Source: Proteus vulgaris (lineage in GTDB: Bacteria; Pseudomonadota; Gammaproteobacteria; Enterobacterales; Enterobacteriaceae). Taken from it: DNA of 64,000 nt. Numbering within the stretch: position 1 is the stretch's first letter; each line of letters begins with the position of its first letter. The translations under genes were made by a program, and so were the position numbers. Positions 1 through 10,247 of this stretch are shown here, in pieces. The DNA lies in NCBI RefSeq assembly GCF_033708015.1, contig NZ_CP137920.1, forward strand, positions 1,798,001 to 1,862,000, in the 5' to 3' direction. The notes under the pieces are model-generated. The model had not been told where the DNA came from. It did not search any database and was given only the letters and a program-made list of their open reading frames with translations.

Positions 1-50
1 ATTATATATCCGCTTTCTCTTTAGGTTACTTATTATTGAGTCATAAAATA

Positions 51-80
51 AAACAGGCAACAATAACGTTGCCTGTTTTT
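51..80. terminator. Bidirectional terminator downstream of slyB
   Basis: An 11-bp perfect stem (51-61 with 68-78) has a 6-nt loop. An A-rich tract lies to its left and a T-run to its right, so it can end transcripts from both sides. It would close slyB on the minus strand. Confidence 0.8.
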
Positions 81-89
81 TGTTGCTAA

Positions 90-557
90 TTAGCGAGGAG
101 AAACCGTTAAGTTATTTCCGTTACCAATAACTGCAACACGTTGACCTTGACTATAAACTGTATTATCTGCTTTTTGAACGATAGCAACAGTTTTACCCGT
201 ATCTAAACGAACTTCAATTTGAACACCCTTAGTGGTATTTAAAGCACCTTGTGCTTGTTGCCCTGCCATACCCCCTGCAATTGCACCAGCGGCTGTTGCA
301 AGGTTACGACCTGTACCACCACCCACAGTATTACCTAACATACCACCGAGAACGGCACCACCGATAGCACCTAAAATATTTTCATCGCTACCCGCTTGAA
401 TATTTACTGCACGCACAGAAACCACTGTACCATAAGTAATATTTTGTGCTTGTTTCGCTTGACTTGCGGTATAAGTATCACCGGATAGTGAATTTGTATT
501 CACACAACCAGTAAGTACAGTCATTGTAAAAAGACCAATAAGTAAATGCTTAAACAT
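90..557 (-). CDS. slyB: SlyB-type outer membrane lipoprotein
   Basis: Small outer-membrane lipoprotein of the SlyB/PcpS family; family members stabilise the envelope and in E. coli and Salmonella belong to the PhoPQ regulon. Seen: a lipoprotein signal ending in lipobox LTGC (lipidated Cys near residue 18), then a strongly glycine-rich two-helix zipper at about residues 60-100 (IGGAVLGGMLGN), then a soluble beta-type tail. The length of 155 aa is normal for SlyB. A TATAAT -10 lies at 595-600 on the minus strand, about 40 bases ahead of the ATG, and AGGAG sits before the start. It is divergent from anmK, the same neighbourhood as in E. coli. The assignment is firm; PhoP control is not demonstrated here. 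Confidence 0.93.
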   Translation of the reverse strand: MFKHLLIGLFTMTVLTGCVNTNSLSGDTYTASQAKQAQNITYGTVVSVRAVNIQAGSDENILGAIGGAVLGGMLGNTVGGGTGRNLATAAGAIAGGMAGQQAQGALNTTKGVQIEVRLDTGKTVAIVQKADNTVYSQGQRVAVIGNGNNLTVSPR

Positions 558-778
558 AGTTACTCCTAAAGAAAATCTGATGTAAATGGCTCAGATTATA
601 CAAATGTTATCTAGTATCAGTTATAGCTTGTTTTTTGCGTATGTCGACACTGATTTTAATAATATATAGCTTATTATATAGTAAAGGCCGATAGTAAAAA
701 CAGAAGAGATTTCTGAAAAGAGAGAATATAACATTATATGTTAAAAGTTTGCATCATCTTGATTATAAGGAAAAGAAC

Positions 779-1891
779 ATGAGAGCAGGGCGGTACATTG
801 GCGTGATGTCAGGCACAAGTTTAGATGGTGTTGATGTTGTATTAGCTGCAATCAATAATAAGTTCGTTGCACAACAAGAAACTCATTTTTTACCTTATCC
901 ACAAAATCTACGCCAACGAATTTTAGCTGTTTGCCAAGGGCAATCTACAACCTTGCATGAAATCGGTCTATTAGACGCCCAATTGGGTGAACTTTATGCG
1001 CAAGCAATTATAGAGTTGCTTGCAAAAGTAAAACTTAGTGCGAGTGATATTACGGCGATAGGGTGCCATGGACAAACTGTTTGGCATGAGCCAGAAAGTG
1101 ATATGCCCTTTACTATGCAAATTGGTGACAACAACCGTGTTGCTGCATTGACAGGAATTACGACAGTTGGTGATTTTCGCCGCAAAGATATTGCTTACGG
1201 CGGACAAGGTGCACCTTTAGTACCGGCTTTTCATCTTGCTGTATTAGGACATCCTGCTGAAAAACGCGTGATTTTAAATATTGGTGGTATCGCCAATATC
1301 TCATTGTTATTACCCGGTATTGCCGTCAAAGGTTACGATACGGGGCCAGGAAATATGCTATTAGATAGCTGGAATTGGATCCATAACCAAACACCCTATG
1401 ATGATAATGGTAAATGGGCTGCGACGGGTACGGTGAACCCAATTTTATTGAAAGATATGCTTTCGGATCCTTACTTTTCGCGTTCAGCACCTAAAAGTAC
1501 AGGGCGAGAATATTTTAATACACAATGGCTAAATTACTATTTAGCAAGAGTACCTAATGTTTTTCCTGAAGATGTACAAGCAACACTCGTGGAATTAACG
1601 GCGATAAGTATTGTGCAACAGATCCAACTAAACGGTGGATGTGAACGTTTACTCGTTTGTGGTGGTGGGGCGAGAAATGGACAAATAATGCATCGTTTAG
1701 CGGCACTATTACCCGGTACAGAAGTTGCGACAACAGATAAATATGGGTTAAGTGGCGATGATATGGAAGCGTTGGCATTTGCTTGGTTAGCTGCTCGTAC
1801 TATTGCAAATGAATCAGGAAATTTACCTTCTGTAACAGGGGCATCAAGAGAAACTGTTTTAGGGGCGATTTACCCTACAAATCCTCGTTAA
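779..1891 (+). CDS. anmK: Anhydro-N-acetylmuramic acid kinase
   Basis: Phosphorylates and hydrolyses 1,6-anhydro-MurNAc to MurNAc-6-phosphate in cytoplasmic peptidoglycan recycling. Seen: the N-terminal sugar-kinase ATP motif [12 protein letters not shown], the central GYDTGPGN motif and a C-terminal CGGGARNG motif, as in the family. The frame can be opened at a TTG at 749, but ATG 779 has an AAGG about 8 bases upstream and places [14 protein letters not shown] at the usual N-terminus, giving 370 aa, the family length. The next gene, pdxH, follows after 43 bases. In E. coli mliC lies between anmK and pdxH; no such gene is present here. Confidence 0.96.
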   Translation: MRAGRYIGVMSGTSLDGVDVVLAAINNKFVAQQETHFLPYPQNLRQRILAVCQGQSTTLHEIGLLDAQLGELYAQAIIELLAKVKLSASDITAIGCHGQTVWHEPESDMPFTMQIGDNNRVAALTGITTVGDFRRKDIAYGGQGAPLVPAFHLAVLGHPAEKRVILNIGGIANISLLLPGIAVKGYDTGPGNMLLDSWNWIHNQTPYDDNGKWAATGTVNPILLKDMLSDPYFSRSAPKSTGREYFNTQWLNYYLARVPNVFPEDVQATLVELTAISIVQQIQLNGGCERLLVCGGGARNGQIMHRLAALLPGTEVATTDKYGLSGDDMEALAFAWLAARTIANESGNLPSVTGASRETVLGAIYPTNPR

Positions 1892-1934
1892 GCGTGATAT
1901 GCTGAATACAGTTTCTCAAAAGAGAGAGTGAAAA

Positions 1935-2588
1935 ATGACAGAACTTGATTTTATTGATGTTGCAGATTTACGCCGCGAATATATGAATGGTGGACTACGA
2001 CGTCATGAATTAACTGAACAGCCATTAGTTTTGTTTGAAAAGTGGTTGAAGCAGGCTTGTGAAGCGCGTTTGAGTGATCCTACTGCAATGTGTGTTGCAA
2101 CTGTTGATGAAAATGGCCAACCTTACCAACGTATCGTGTTATTAAAACACTTCGATGAACATGGCTTAGTCTTTTACACTAACTTGGGCAGTCGCAAGGC
2201 GAGTCATTTAGAACACAATCAACGCGTTAGTTTATTATTCCCTTGGTATCCATTAGAAAGGCAAGTTTGTTTTTTAGGGAAAGCTGAAAAGCTTTCTCCC
2301 ATTGAAGTCATTAAATATTTCCATAGTCGCCCTAAAGATAGTCAAATTGCGGCATGGGCTTCTCAACAGTCTTCCCGTATCTCGGCAAGAGGCGTGTTAG
2401 AAAGTAAATTCCTAGAATTAAAACAGAAATTCCAAAATGGAGAAGTGCCATTACCGAGTTTCTGGGGGGGATATCGAGTGACATTTGATTCTGTCGAATT
2501 TTGGCAAGGGCGAGAAAATCGTCTACATGATCGCTTTATCTACCAAAAATCACCACAAGGATGGGACATTGAGCGATTAGCACCTTAA
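1935..2588 (+). CDS. pdxH: Pyridoxamine/pyridoxine 5'-phosphate oxidase
   Basis: FMN-dependent cytoplasmic enzyme that oxidises pyridoxine- or pyridoxamine-5'-phosphate to pyridoxal 5'-phosphate, the last step of vitamin B6 synthesis and salvage. The 217-residue length is typical. Seen: the FMN/substrate region around [19 protein letters not shown] with [10 protein letters not shown], the C-terminal [12 protein letters not shown] motif and the terminal RLAP. AGAGAG precedes ATG 1935. It lies 43 bases after anmK and upstream of tyrS and pdxY, so two B6 genes flank the tyrosyl-tRNA synthetase, as in E. coli. Confidence 0.97.
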   Translation: MTELDFIDVADLRREYMNGGLRRHELTEQPLVLFEKWLKQACEARLSDPTAMCVATVDENGQPYQRIVLLKHFDEHGLVFYTNLGSRKASHLEHNQRVSLLFPWYPLERQVCFLGKAEKLSPIEVIKYFHSRPKDSQIAAWASQQSSRISARGVLESKFLELKQKFQNGEVPLPSFWGGYRVTFDSVEFWQGRENRLHDRFIYQKSPQGWDIERLAP

Positions 2589-2720
2589 TAATGTGTTAAT
2601 AAATTTACCTCAAAAAGTCTTTTTCTACTGGTACTTAATGTAGTGGCGCTTTATGCTATACCACTTGTGTTTCACTTATATTTTAAATAGACAAAAAACA
2701 ATAAACCGATGGAGTCATTG

Positions 2721-3995
2721 ATGTCTAGCAAGAACCTAATCACACAATTGCAGGAGCGTGGGCTAATCGCTCAGGTCACGGATGAGGCAGCTTTAGTAGA
2801 GCGTTTGGAGCAAGGTCCTATCGCTCTCTATTGTGGCTTCGATCCAACCGCTGATAGCCTGCACTTGGGGCATTTGGTTCCTTTGCTGTGTTTAAAACGA
2901 TTCCAACTAGCCGGGCATAAGCCTGTGGCGTTGGTGGGTGGTGCAACGGGTCTAATTGGTGATCCTAGTTTTAAAGCCACCGAGCGCAAACTGAATACCC
3001 AAGATACTGTTCACGAATGGGTAGAAAAAATTCGTAAACAAGTGTCACCTTTCTTAGATTTCAACAGTGGTGAAAACAGTGCGGAATTAGCAAACAACTA
3101 TGACTGGTTCGGTCAAATGGATGTGCTGACATTCCTGCGTGATATCGGTAAACACTTCTCTGTGAACCAAATGATCAACAAAGAAGCGGTTAAACAACGT
3201 TTAAACCGTGACGATGTGGGGATCTCTTTTACTGAATTCGCCTATAACCTATTGCAAGCTTATGACTTTGCGTCATTAAATACGCATTTAGGTGTTGAAT
3301 TACAAATCGGTGGCTCTGATCAGTGGGGTAATATCACTTCAGGTATCGATTTAACCCGTCGTTTCAATCAGAAACAAGTATTTGGTATGACTGTGCCATT
3401 AATTACTAAATCTGATGGAACTAAATTTGGTAAAACAGAAGGCGGAGCGGTTTGGTTAGATCCTAAAAAAACAAGCCCATACAAATTCTACCAGTTCTGG
3501 ATCAACACAGCAGATGCTGACGTTTATCGCTTCTTAAAATTCTTCACATTTATGAGCATTGAAGAAATTAATGCACTTGAAGAAGAAGATAAAAATAGTG
3601 GTCAAGCGCCTCGTGCTCAACGTGTATTAGCAGAACTCGTTACTGGTTTAGTTCATGGTGAAGAAGGTTTGATCGCTGCTAAACGTATTACAGAAAGCTT
3701 GTTTTCGGGTGCAATTGCAGATTTAACGCAAGCTGATCTTGAACAATTAGCACAAGATGGTATGCCAACAATTGAGTTAGAAAAAGGCAGTGATTTGCAA
3801 CAAGCACTGGTTAATGCGGAATTAGTTCCTTCTCGTGGTCAGGCTCGTACAATGATCGGCTCTAACGCAGTTTCAATTAATGGCGAAAAACAAGACAACC
3901 CTGAATACGTCTTTGAAGAAAATGATTTCTTATTTGGTCATTATTCCATTTTGCGTCGCGGTAAAAAACATTACTGCCTTGTTATCTGGAAATAA
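2721..3995 (+). CDS. tyrS: Tyrosine--tRNA ligase
   Basis: Class I aminoacyl-tRNA synthetase that charges tRNA-Tyr with tyrosine in the cytoplasm. Seen: the HIGH-type motif in [10 protein letters not shown] (around residue 45), the tyrosine/tRNA region GGSDQWGNI, a KMSKS-type loop KFGKT, and a C-terminal S4-like RNA-binding domain from about residue 350. Two in-frame ATGs exist, 2709 and 2721; 2721 gives [10 protein letters not shown] and 424 aa, matching the E. coli enzyme, so it is preferred. A strong terminator follows 9 bases after the stop. The gene therefore probably forms its own unit from a promoter in 2590-2700. Confidence 0.98.
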   Translation: MSSKNLITQLQERGLIAQVTDEAALVERLEQGPIALYCGFDPTADSLHLGHLVPLLCLKRFQLAGHKPVALVGGATGLIGDPSFKATERKLNTQDTVHEWVEKIRKQVSPFLDFNSGENSAELANNYDWFGQMDVLTFLRDIGKHFSVNQMINKEAVKQRLNRDDVGISFTEFAYNLLQAYDFASLNTHLGVELQIGGSDQWGNITSGIDLTRRFNQKQVFGMTVPLITKSDGTKFGKTEGGAVWLDPKKTSPYKFYQFWINTADADVYRFLKFFTFMSIEEINALEEEDKNSGQAPRAQRVLAELVTGLVHGEEGLIAAKRITESLFSGAIADLTQADLEQLAQDGMPTIELEKGSDLQQALVNAELVPSRGQARTMIGSNAVSINGEKQDNPEYVFEENDFLFGHYSILRRGKKHYCLVIWK

Positions 3996-4004
3996 ATTGA
4001 CAGT

Positions 4005-4033
4005 AAAGGGCAGCTGGTGAGTTGCCCTTTTTC
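4005..4033 (+). terminator. tyrS terminator
   Basis: The stem AAAGGGCAGCT (4005-4015) pairs with AGTTGCCCTTT (4020-4030), with one G-T pair and a 4-nt loop, and a T-run follows. It is a Rho-independent terminator directly after tyrS. Confidence 0.85.
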
Positions 4034-4118
4034 TTAATAACAATAAATAAACGTATATACCTCGCCTATGATGATAAAGCTTGGGTGTTGTGTGTATTCA
4101 CAATAATCGGTTTATGTC

Positions 4119-4988
4119 ATGAAAAATATACTCTCTATTCAATCACATGTTGTTTTCGGTCATGCTGGTAACAGCGCCTCTGAGTTTCCAATGCGTCGTA
4201 TGGGGGTGAATGTTTGGCCTCTAAATACCGTGCAATTTTCAAATCACACACAATACCCAGAAAAATGGACTGGCTGCGTCATGTCAGCAGAACATATTAC
4301 TGAAATTGTTGATGGTATTGCCGCAATCGGTAAACTTTCACAATGTGATGCGGTACTAAGTGGCTATTTGGGATCGGCTGAACAAGGTTTACGCATTGTT
4401 GATATCGTCAAAAAAGTAAAACAAGCAAATCCTAACGCATGGTATTTTTGTGATCCTGTCATGGGACATCCTGAAAAAGGGTGTATCGTTCCTCCCGCTG
4501 TTTCAGGCGTGCTATGTGAAAAAGCATTACCTATTAGTGATATCATTGCACCTAATTTATTAGAGCTTGAAACATTAAGTGGTGGCAAAGCCCTTCATAA
4601 TGTTGATGAATGCGTCAATGCAGCTCGTGAATTGTGTAAACAAGGCCCTAAGATTGTATTAGTCAAACACTTATCACGTGCAGGATATCGTCATGATCGC
4701 TTTGAAATGCTGCTAGTAACGGCAGAACACAGTTGGCATGTTAGTCGTCCATTAGTTGATTTTGGTGAGCGTCAACCTGTGGGTGTCGGTGACTTAACAA
4801 GTGGCTTAATGCTGGTGGATTTACTTAAAGGTGTTGAATTACAAACTGCATTAGAACACGTTGCCGCGGCGGTTTATGAAGTGATGCTAAAAACGAAAGA
4901 GATGAATGAGTACGAACTGCAACTTGTTGCTGCTCAAGATCAAATGGTGCATCCAACACACAGATTCTGCGCAACACAGATAGATTAA
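4119..4988 (+). CDS. pdxY: Pyridoxal kinase PdxY
   Basis: Ribokinase-fold kinase that phosphorylates pyridoxal to pyridoxal 5'-phosphate in vitamin salvage. Seen: N-terminal [20 protein letters not shown], the central [12 protein letters not shown] segment and the catalytic-loop motif GVGDLTSG (Asp around residue 225), all typical of PdxY rather than PdxK. The length of 289 aa is close to the E. coli protein (287). It follows tyrS as in E. coli but is separated from it by the tyrS terminator, so it needs its own promoter in 4034-4118. Confidence 0.96.
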   Translation: MKNILSIQSHVVFGHAGNSASEFPMRRMGVNVWPLNTVQFSNHTQYPEKWTGCVMSAEHITEIVDGIAAIGKLSQCDAVLSGYLGSAEQGLRIVDIVKKVKQANPNAWYFCDPVMGHPEKGCIVPPAVSGVLCEKALPISDIIAPNLLELETLSGGKALHNVDECVNAARELCKQGPKIVLVKHLSRAGYRHDRFEMLLVTAEHSWHVSRPLVDFGERQPVGVGDLTSGLMLVDLLKGVELQTALEHVAAAVYEVMLKTKEMNEYELQLVAAQDQMVHPTHRFCATQID

Positions 4989-5018
4989 TTGTAATAAAAC
5001 GCATTTAATTAAAACAAG

Positions 5019-5047
5019 AACGGAGGCTTAATCGTTTCCGTTTTTTT
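5019..5047 (+). terminator. pdxY terminator
   Basis: AACGGA (5019-5024) pairs with TCCGTT (5037-5042) and a run of T follows to 5047. The hairpin is short, but its position after pdxY and its U-tract fit a Rho-independent terminator. Confidence 0.65.
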
Positions 5048-5167
5048 AGGCGGTCAGTTGTCAGATATCGATGGAATATAAGAACAAAAATAATATTATA
5101 TGTCGTAAAAAAATATTTTTTCGCAGTGCTCGAAATTATTATTTATTTTATTTCCTTTAGTTTTATA

Positions 5168-5626
5168 TTAACTGTATTTTTTTAGTAAGTTTTCTATATT
5201 TTTAAAATCAACAGCATAATCATTAAGAACAATACCTTTAAAGGTTACCAATTTATTAAAAAAACTTTGTGCATGTAATGCCATTGTTTTTATAAGCAGA
5301 TCTTTTTTAATGAACGATTTTCTTGATTTATTGGCATTGATGGTAATGAGCACATTTTCATTGATAGGCTGAAATTTTATTTCAATAGGTTGGTCGGGAA
5401 AGTTTGTTTTAAACTCTTGATTTTTACTTATTTTAACTAAACCTTCAATCAGGTAGCTCCATAATTGATCAACATAATCCCACATCCCTGTATCGATTAT
5501 TTGGATATTATAAATAGATAACTCTATTGCACCTTCAATATAAAAAGTGTCATCTAGATTTCCGGTGTAGTCATTAATTTCAATAAAACTATTTTTAACT
5601 TTTAAATAAGTGCGAATGGTTATCAT
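5168..5626 (-). CDS. Uncharacterised protein, last gene of EF-Tu-domain islet
   Basis: Not recognised. A 152-residue soluble protein with no signal peptide or membrane segment. It looks like an alpha/beta fold: an N-terminal beta-rich part (to about residue 45), a helical WDYVDQLWSYLIEGL segment (about 48-62), a FPDQPIEIKF strand and a C-terminal helix rich in Lys, Phe and Asn. The WD..DQLW..L pattern with FPDQP gives the impression of a small immunity-like or accessory protein family, but I cannot name one. It is the third minus-strand gene after the DUF4304-like and EF-Tu-domain genes, 32 bases from the latter, so it is probably co-transcribed. Base composition is very AT-rich compared with pdxY. 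Confidence 0.7.
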   Translation of the reverse strand: MITIRTYLKVKNSFIEINDYTGNLDDTFYIEGAIELSIYNIQIIDTGMWDYVDQLWSYLIEGLVKISKNQEFKTNFPDQPIEIKFQPINENVLITINANKSRKSFIKKDLLIKTMALHAQSFFNKLVTFKGIVLNDYAVDFKNIENLLKKYS

Positions 5627-5658
5627 AAAATATTTCTTTTATTCAATTAGCCAAATAA

Positions 5659-5976
5659 TCATGGAAAGATCTTTGTAATTATACCTTCCCCAATATAACC
5701 ATTCTCCCAAATATTAAAACTCATATTGATTTTTAAATAAGGAAATATTTCTTCAGGCGATAGGAATATGATGGGAATGTTGTTTGCAGTTTCACCTGGA
5801 TAGAGATTTATTTCTAGCTCGTTGATAAGTATTCTACAATCAAACCCATGTTGTGCTATTTCAATAGGAGATGCGAAAAAAAGAGGGCAGTGATAAGGTC
5901 GAGATGAAGTCATCGGTGATCTTCTACCGCCTAATTGTGTTGTAAACAACGTTATTGTCGCATGGATTTTACTCAT
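5659..5976 (-). CDS. Free-standing EF-Tu domain-3-like protein
   Basis: A 105-residue protein that aligns by eye over its whole length with the C-terminal beta-barrel (domain 3) of elongation factor Tu. Seen: IHATITLFTTQLGGRRSP matches the EF-Tu stretch with EGGRHTP, a following SRPYH matches GYRPQF, a central YPGE matches the PGD turn, and the end GYIGEGIITKIF matches the EF-Tu end TVGAGVVAKVL. There is no GTPase domain. Family knowledge: EF-Tu domain 3 contacts tRNA, EF-Ts and several inhibitors and toxins. The role of a stand-alone copy is unknown; a decoy, immunity or regulatory function is inference only. It lies between a DUF4304-like gene and an unknown gene on the same strand. Confidence 0.75.
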   Translation of the reverse strand: MSKIHATITLFTTQLGGRRSPMTSSRPYHCPLFFASPIEIAQHGFDCRILINELEINLYPGETANNIPIIFLSPEEIFPYLKINMSFNIWENGYIGEGIITKIFP

Positions 5977-6032
5977 ATTCGTATGCCAATTTCTTTTAAC
6001 GCATTATCTTGTTAAACACAATATCAAAGAAA

Positions 6033-6578
6033 TTATAGCGTTATAATTTCTTTAAATACTTTTTTCATGCCACCCCCTAATTTTATTTTACTCAATCCAT
6101 AGTGGGCAAATTCTTTAGCTGTATCAATGTTATTCAATGATAGCCAATATTTAGCACAAACATGACTTAAAGTGGTTTGAGTAATAGTATGCATTAAATA
6201 ATTGGGAAGTGTACGGTTTTCTATCATATTCAGTGTGATCGGTGAAAACACATCATCAAGTGATATAAAATTATCAAAAAAATCTGTAATTCTAGATTCA
6301 AATAAAGATTTGAAAAAATCATGACTATTTATTGTTTCTATAGGAAAATCGCCTTGAGGATGAATTCTAAAACGTATAATGGAATCAATTTCTTTATTTG
6401 AGAATGTTTCTAAGTTAGGAATAATAGGGGAAACACCGAGATTAATAAAATATTTATCTCCACTGCTTTTACGTTGTAAGTTAATTGATTTGGTATAAAA
6501 ATGAGATGTTTGAAAAACATTATTTTCATTAATTTTACGAAATCCCTGTTTAATAAAAAACTGACTAAACGCACTCAT
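6033..6578 (-). CDS. DUF4304-like protein
   Basis: A 181-residue soluble protein of unknown function. Its first 50 residues (FIKQGFRKINENNVFQTS, then SINLQRKSSGD and YFINLGV) carry the pattern I associate with DUF4304: a short helix, the GFRK motif, then strands ending in INLQ and FxINLG. The C-terminal third is helical. No signal peptide or membrane segment. It is the first gene of the minus-strand islet 5168-6578 and has GGAGG 24 bases before the ATG, rather far for a ribosome site, so the start is not certain. Members of this family are often found near polymorphic toxin and immunity genes; no toxin gene is visible here. Confidence 0.68.
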   Translation of the reverse strand: MSAFSQFFIKQGFRKINENNVFQTSHFYTKSINLQRKSSGDKYFINLGVSPIIPNLETFSNKEIDSIIRFRIHPQGDFPIETINSHDFFKSLFESRITDFFDNFISLDDVFSPITLNMIENRTLPNYLMHTITQTTLSHVCAKYWLSLNNIDTAKEFAHYGLSKIKLGGGMKKVFKEIITL

Positions 6579-6623
6579 TATGGTCGATATCCTTATTGAC
6601 TTAAATCTAGGAGGTAAATGTTA

Positions 6624-6660
6624 AAAATAACTCAGATAGGCAATTTACCTGAGTTATTTT
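6624..6660. terminator. gstB terminator
   Basis: A 12-bp perfect stem (6624-6635 with 6649-6660) lies just downstream of gstB on the minus strand, with T residues after it on that strand. It separates gstB from the DUF4304 islet. Confidence 0.85.
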
Positions 6661-6679
6661 AAATAAGAGCTAAGGGATA

Positions 6680-7348
<669 letters not shown>

Positions 7349-7463
7349 TCACTAATATAAGATGATAAGAGGTTCTAAGAAATTAGCAAACTCAAATGGT
7401 GCGAATAAAAAAGGCTTTTGTAAATCTGTGAACAAGGCAGTTAATTGATGAAAATACACGAAA

Positions 7464-7500
7464 AAATACTCCTTATATATTATAAATATAAGGAGTATTT
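7464..7500 (-). terminator. Terminator of the DUF3592 gene
   Basis: A 15-bp perfect inverted repeat (7464-7478 with 7486-7500) with a 7-nt loop sits 3 bases past the stop of the DUF3592 gene. On the minus strand it runs into TTTTTT. Confidence 0.88.
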
Positions 7501-7502
7501 AT

Positions 7503-8207
7503 TTATGACTCTTCAAATGAAGGTAAAAATGAAATATCAAGGTAATAAATTTTAGGATTTTTTTTATCAACATAGACTGTCACGAACTCTCTATTAATAT
7601 AAGGGGTAGGATCAAAAAAGATATAGCCACTTTTATAACGAATTAATCGATTGTTTAATGTATCGTGATAATCAGCAATAATTTGATAGGGATTACGGTG
7701 ATTAAAACGAATATGATTATTAATGATAATTTCAGATATTTTTACATTGATAGGCATTCCATCTCGTTTTAATCGTTGATCTCTTGTGGCTCTTCTTCTG
7801 ATAAAATACAAAGGGATAAGCCCTGTTGACGCAAAAACTAATCCAAAAATACTTAATATTGTTCCCGCACCATATAAACCTAAAAAATTATTTATTGTGG
7901 CTCTGTGTGGTTCAGTTGGAAGATAAATAACATTAATTCTTTCGCCAAGGTGAAAGCGAGATTGGCTCCTACCCTCCGGTGAGCGAAATGTTATTTCTCT
8001 ATTATCTTCTGTGCTAAACTGAATAATAGGGTGATAAAGGTAGCTGCCATTAGATGATTTACTCACACTTTGGTCAATAACAATGCCGGTTGTTTCTATT
8101 CCATTTCTTACTACATTTAATTCAGATTTAATAACAAATAAAGCTACAATAAAAATAATTGCACCAATAAGAGCAAAAATATAAAACAGAAATCTAAATT
8201 TCTTCAT
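7503..8207 (-). CDS. DUF3592 family membrane protein
   Basis: A 234-residue inner-membrane protein of unknown function. Seen: a first hydrophobic segment at about residues 5-27, an extracytoplasmic beta-rich region with GIVIDQS, SYLYHPIIQF and the LGERINVIYLP signature typical of DUF3592, a second membrane segment at about 110-135 followed by a positively charged FIRRRATRD, and a second beta domain at the C-terminus that repeats the same kind of fold (VYVDKKNPKIYYLD). No operon partner: a terminator follows and gstB lies beyond. Function cannot be inferred from context. Confidence 0.8.
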   Translation of the reverse strand: MKKFRFLFYIFALIGAIIFIVALFVIKSELNVVRNGIETTGIVIDQSVSKSSNGSYLYHPIIQFSTEDNREITFRSPEGRSQSRFHLGERINVIYLPTEPHRATINNFLGLYGAGTILSIFGLVFASTGLIPLYFIRRRATRDQRLKRDGMPINVKISEIIINNHIRFNHRNPYQIIADYHDTLNNRLIRYKSGYIFFDPTPYINREFVTVYVDKKNPKIYYLDISFLPSFEES

Positions 8208-8390
8208 ACATTAAATCCTTTTATTAATATGTGATTATTCTATCGCTAATAGAATGAAAAACTTATAGGAATAAAGCTAAAAAAGTGAAATTTAGCTAAT
8301 GATTTATAATATTAATAATGAAGGAAGAAATATATAAGATAAAAATACAAAAGTTAATCGAGTTAAGAGGAAAAGTAGAAAAGCGGCATA

Positions 8391-8424
8391 AAAAAACCAG
8401 CCTTAGTTGTAAGGCTGGTTTTTA
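8391..8424. terminator. fabI terminator (bidirectional)
   Basis: AACCAGCCTTA (8395-8405) pairs perfectly with TAAGGCTGGTT (8410-8420), with a 4-nt loop, A-run on the left and T-run on the right. It ends fabI on the minus strand and may act in both directions. Confidence 0.9.
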
Positions 8425-8441
8425 TTATTCATAGAACAGAA

Positions 8442-9230
8442 TTATTTTAGTTCTAATTCATTCATTGCCGCGATGCTGAAACCACCATCTACGTGAACGA
8501 TTTCACCTGTGATACCGCCAGATAAGTCAGAGCATAGGAATGCTGCTGTATTACCCACATCTTCGGTTGTTACAGTACGACGCAGAGGCGTTACTGATTC
8601 GCAATGGCTTAACATTTTACGGAAATCTTTGATACCAGATGCCGCTAATGTACGGATTGGACCCGCAGAAATACCGTTAACACGAATACCTTCAGGACCC
8701 ATAGCATTTGCCATATAACGAACGTTAGCTTCTAAAGAGGCTTTTGCCAGACCCATAACGTTATAGTTAGGGATTGCACGTTCAGCGCCTAAATAAGTTA
8801 GAGTTAATAGAGCTGAATTTGGATTTAGCATCTTACGGCTTGCTTTCGCCATAGCAACGAAGCTGTATGCACTGATGTCGTGAGCAATTTTAAAACCTTC
8901 ACGAGTGACTGCATTAACGTAATCACCATCTAATTGGTCAGCAGGAGCAAAACCGATAGAATGAACAAAACCATCGTATTTTGGCCAAACTTTTGCAAGT
9001 TCTGCGTACATAGTATCGATGCTTTCATCTTTTGACACATCACACTCTAATACGATATTCGAGTCTAATGATGCTGCAAATTCTTCAACGCGTGGTTTCA
9101 GTTTTTCATTTTGGTAAGTAAATGCAAGTTCTGCACCTTGGTCACGCATAGCTTTAGCAATACCATAAGCAATTGATAATTTACTAGCAACACCAGTAAT
9201 AAGAATGCGTTTGCTGGTCATAAAGCCCAT
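8442..9230 (-). CDS. fabI: Enoyl-[acyl-carrier-protein] reductase (NADH)
   Basis: Catalyses the last reduction of each fatty-acid elongation cycle, enoyl-ACP to acyl-ACP, using NADH; the target of triclosan. Seen: short-chain-dehydrogenase fold with the FabI nucleotide motif [13 protein letters not shown], the SIGFAP segment, the Tyr-x6-Tyr-x6-Lys-type active site in [21 protein letters not shown], and C-terminal [20 protein letters not shown], nearly identical to E. coli. Length 262 aa is the same as E. coli FabI. It lies upstream of the sap operon on the same strand, as in E. coli, but with about 200 bases and a hairpin between them. Confidence 0.98.
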   Translation of the reverse strand: MGFMTSKRILITGVASKLSIAYGIAKAMRDQGAELAFTYQNEKLKPRVEEFAASLDSNIVLECDVSKDESIDTMYAELAKVWPKYDGFVHSIGFAPADQLDGDYVNAVTREGFKIAHDISAYSFVAMAKASRKMLNPNSALLTLTYLGAERAIPNYNVMGLAKASLEANVRYMANAMGPEGIRVNGISAGPIRTLAASGIKDFRKMLSHCESVTPLRRTVTTEDVGNTAAFLCSDLSGGITGEIVHVDGGFSIAAMNELELK

Positions 9231-9359
9231 AGCTGTATCCTTGTTTTTTCGTAAATCGCGATAATAACATCATTCACAGTTTTATTTATCTGTTAGGTTA
9301 TCACGCTTATTGTTAATAAACGTGGCTGATTCTACCACGACATTTGTAAATTTGTTTAA

Positions 9360-9391
9360 TTTCCCTAGCACCTCCGAGGAGTTAAGGGAAA
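9360..9391 (-). terminator. Hairpin after sapF
   Basis: TTTCCCT (9360-9366) pairs with AGGGAAA (9385-9391), with a nested CTCC/GGAG stem. It lies about 50 bases past the sapF stop. The U-tract on the minus strand is poor, so termination is only likely. Confidence 0.45.
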
Positions 9392-9437
9392 AGGGTGAAA
9401 TAATGTGCAATTAACATTAGGCTTATATTGTTTACAC

Positions 9438-10247
9438 TTAAGTTAAATCTTGACGCCAAGCTTCTGCTGTTAAGGCTTCACCAAAGTGGCTTGCTACCAA
9501 TCTGCGAGTGACTTCATGTAAGGGGGACGCAAGAACTTCTGCTGTATTACCACGCTCAACGACTTCGCCATTATCCATCACAATGATTTTATCGCTAATA
9601 TGTTTTGTCATGCCCAAATTTTGTGTCACATAAATATAGGCAATATCATGAGTCTCTTGCAGTTCTAACATCAAGTTTATAATTTGTGAGCGTAAAGACA
9701 TATCCAATGAAGCGATTGCCTCATCGGCAATAATGACTTGAGGTTGTAATATCAATGCTCGTGCAAGTGCAATTCGTTGGCGCTGACCTGATGCAAACAT
9801 ATGAGGATAATAGTTTGCATGTTCAGGCAAAAGACCCACTTGACGTAATGTTTGATAAATTCGCTTCTCACGCTCAATCGCACTTAAGTCTGTATTCAGG
9901 CGTAAAGGGATCTCTAACGTTTGACCGATACGTTGGCGCGGATTTAATGAGTTAGTGGGATCTTGAAATATCATTCTAATTCGTTGGCTACGATAAGGGT
10001 AATCACCAAAAGACAGTTGATGTCCATTAATAAAAATATCGCCCCCCGTAGGCTCAGTCACACCAGATAACATTCTTGCTAGTGTTGATTTTCCTGAACC
10101 ATTAGCGCCAATAATCGCTAAAGTTTGTTTGGGTTCTAGCGTAAAACTTACAGGTTTTACGGCTTCTAACTGCTGACGCCGAAATAATCCCGTACGATAG
10201 CGAAATGTTTTTGATAGATTTTTCACCTCAAGCAGTTTATCGAACAT
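9438..10247 (-). CDS. sapF: Peptide ABC transporter ATP-binding protein SapF
   Basis: One of the two ATPases of the Sap (sensitivity to antimicrobial peptides / putrescine) importer at the inner membrane. Seen: Walker [11 protein letters not shown]-loop MIFQDP, signature region [14 protein letters not shown] (variant of LSGGQ), Walker B VIIADEA and the [12 protein letters not shown] tail typical of SapF. The frame opens at 10262, but ATG 10247 gives [20 protein letters not shown], which aligns with the E. coli N-terminus and yields 269 aa. It overlaps the end of sapD by 11 bases, so translation is coupled. Confidence 0.96.
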   Translation of the reverse strand: MFDKLLEVKNLSKTFRYRTGLFRRQQLEAVKPVSFTLEPKQTLAIIGANGSGKSTLARMLSGVTEPTGGDIFINGHQLSFGDYPYRSQRIRMIFQDPTNSLNPRQRIGQTLEIPLRLNTDLSAIEREKRIYQTLRQVGLLPEHANYYPHMFASGQRQRIALARALILQPQVIIADEAIASLDMSLRSQIINLMLELQETHDIAYIYVTQNLGMTKHISDKIIVMDNGEVVERGNTAEVLASPLHEVTRRLVASHFGEALTAEAWRQDLT

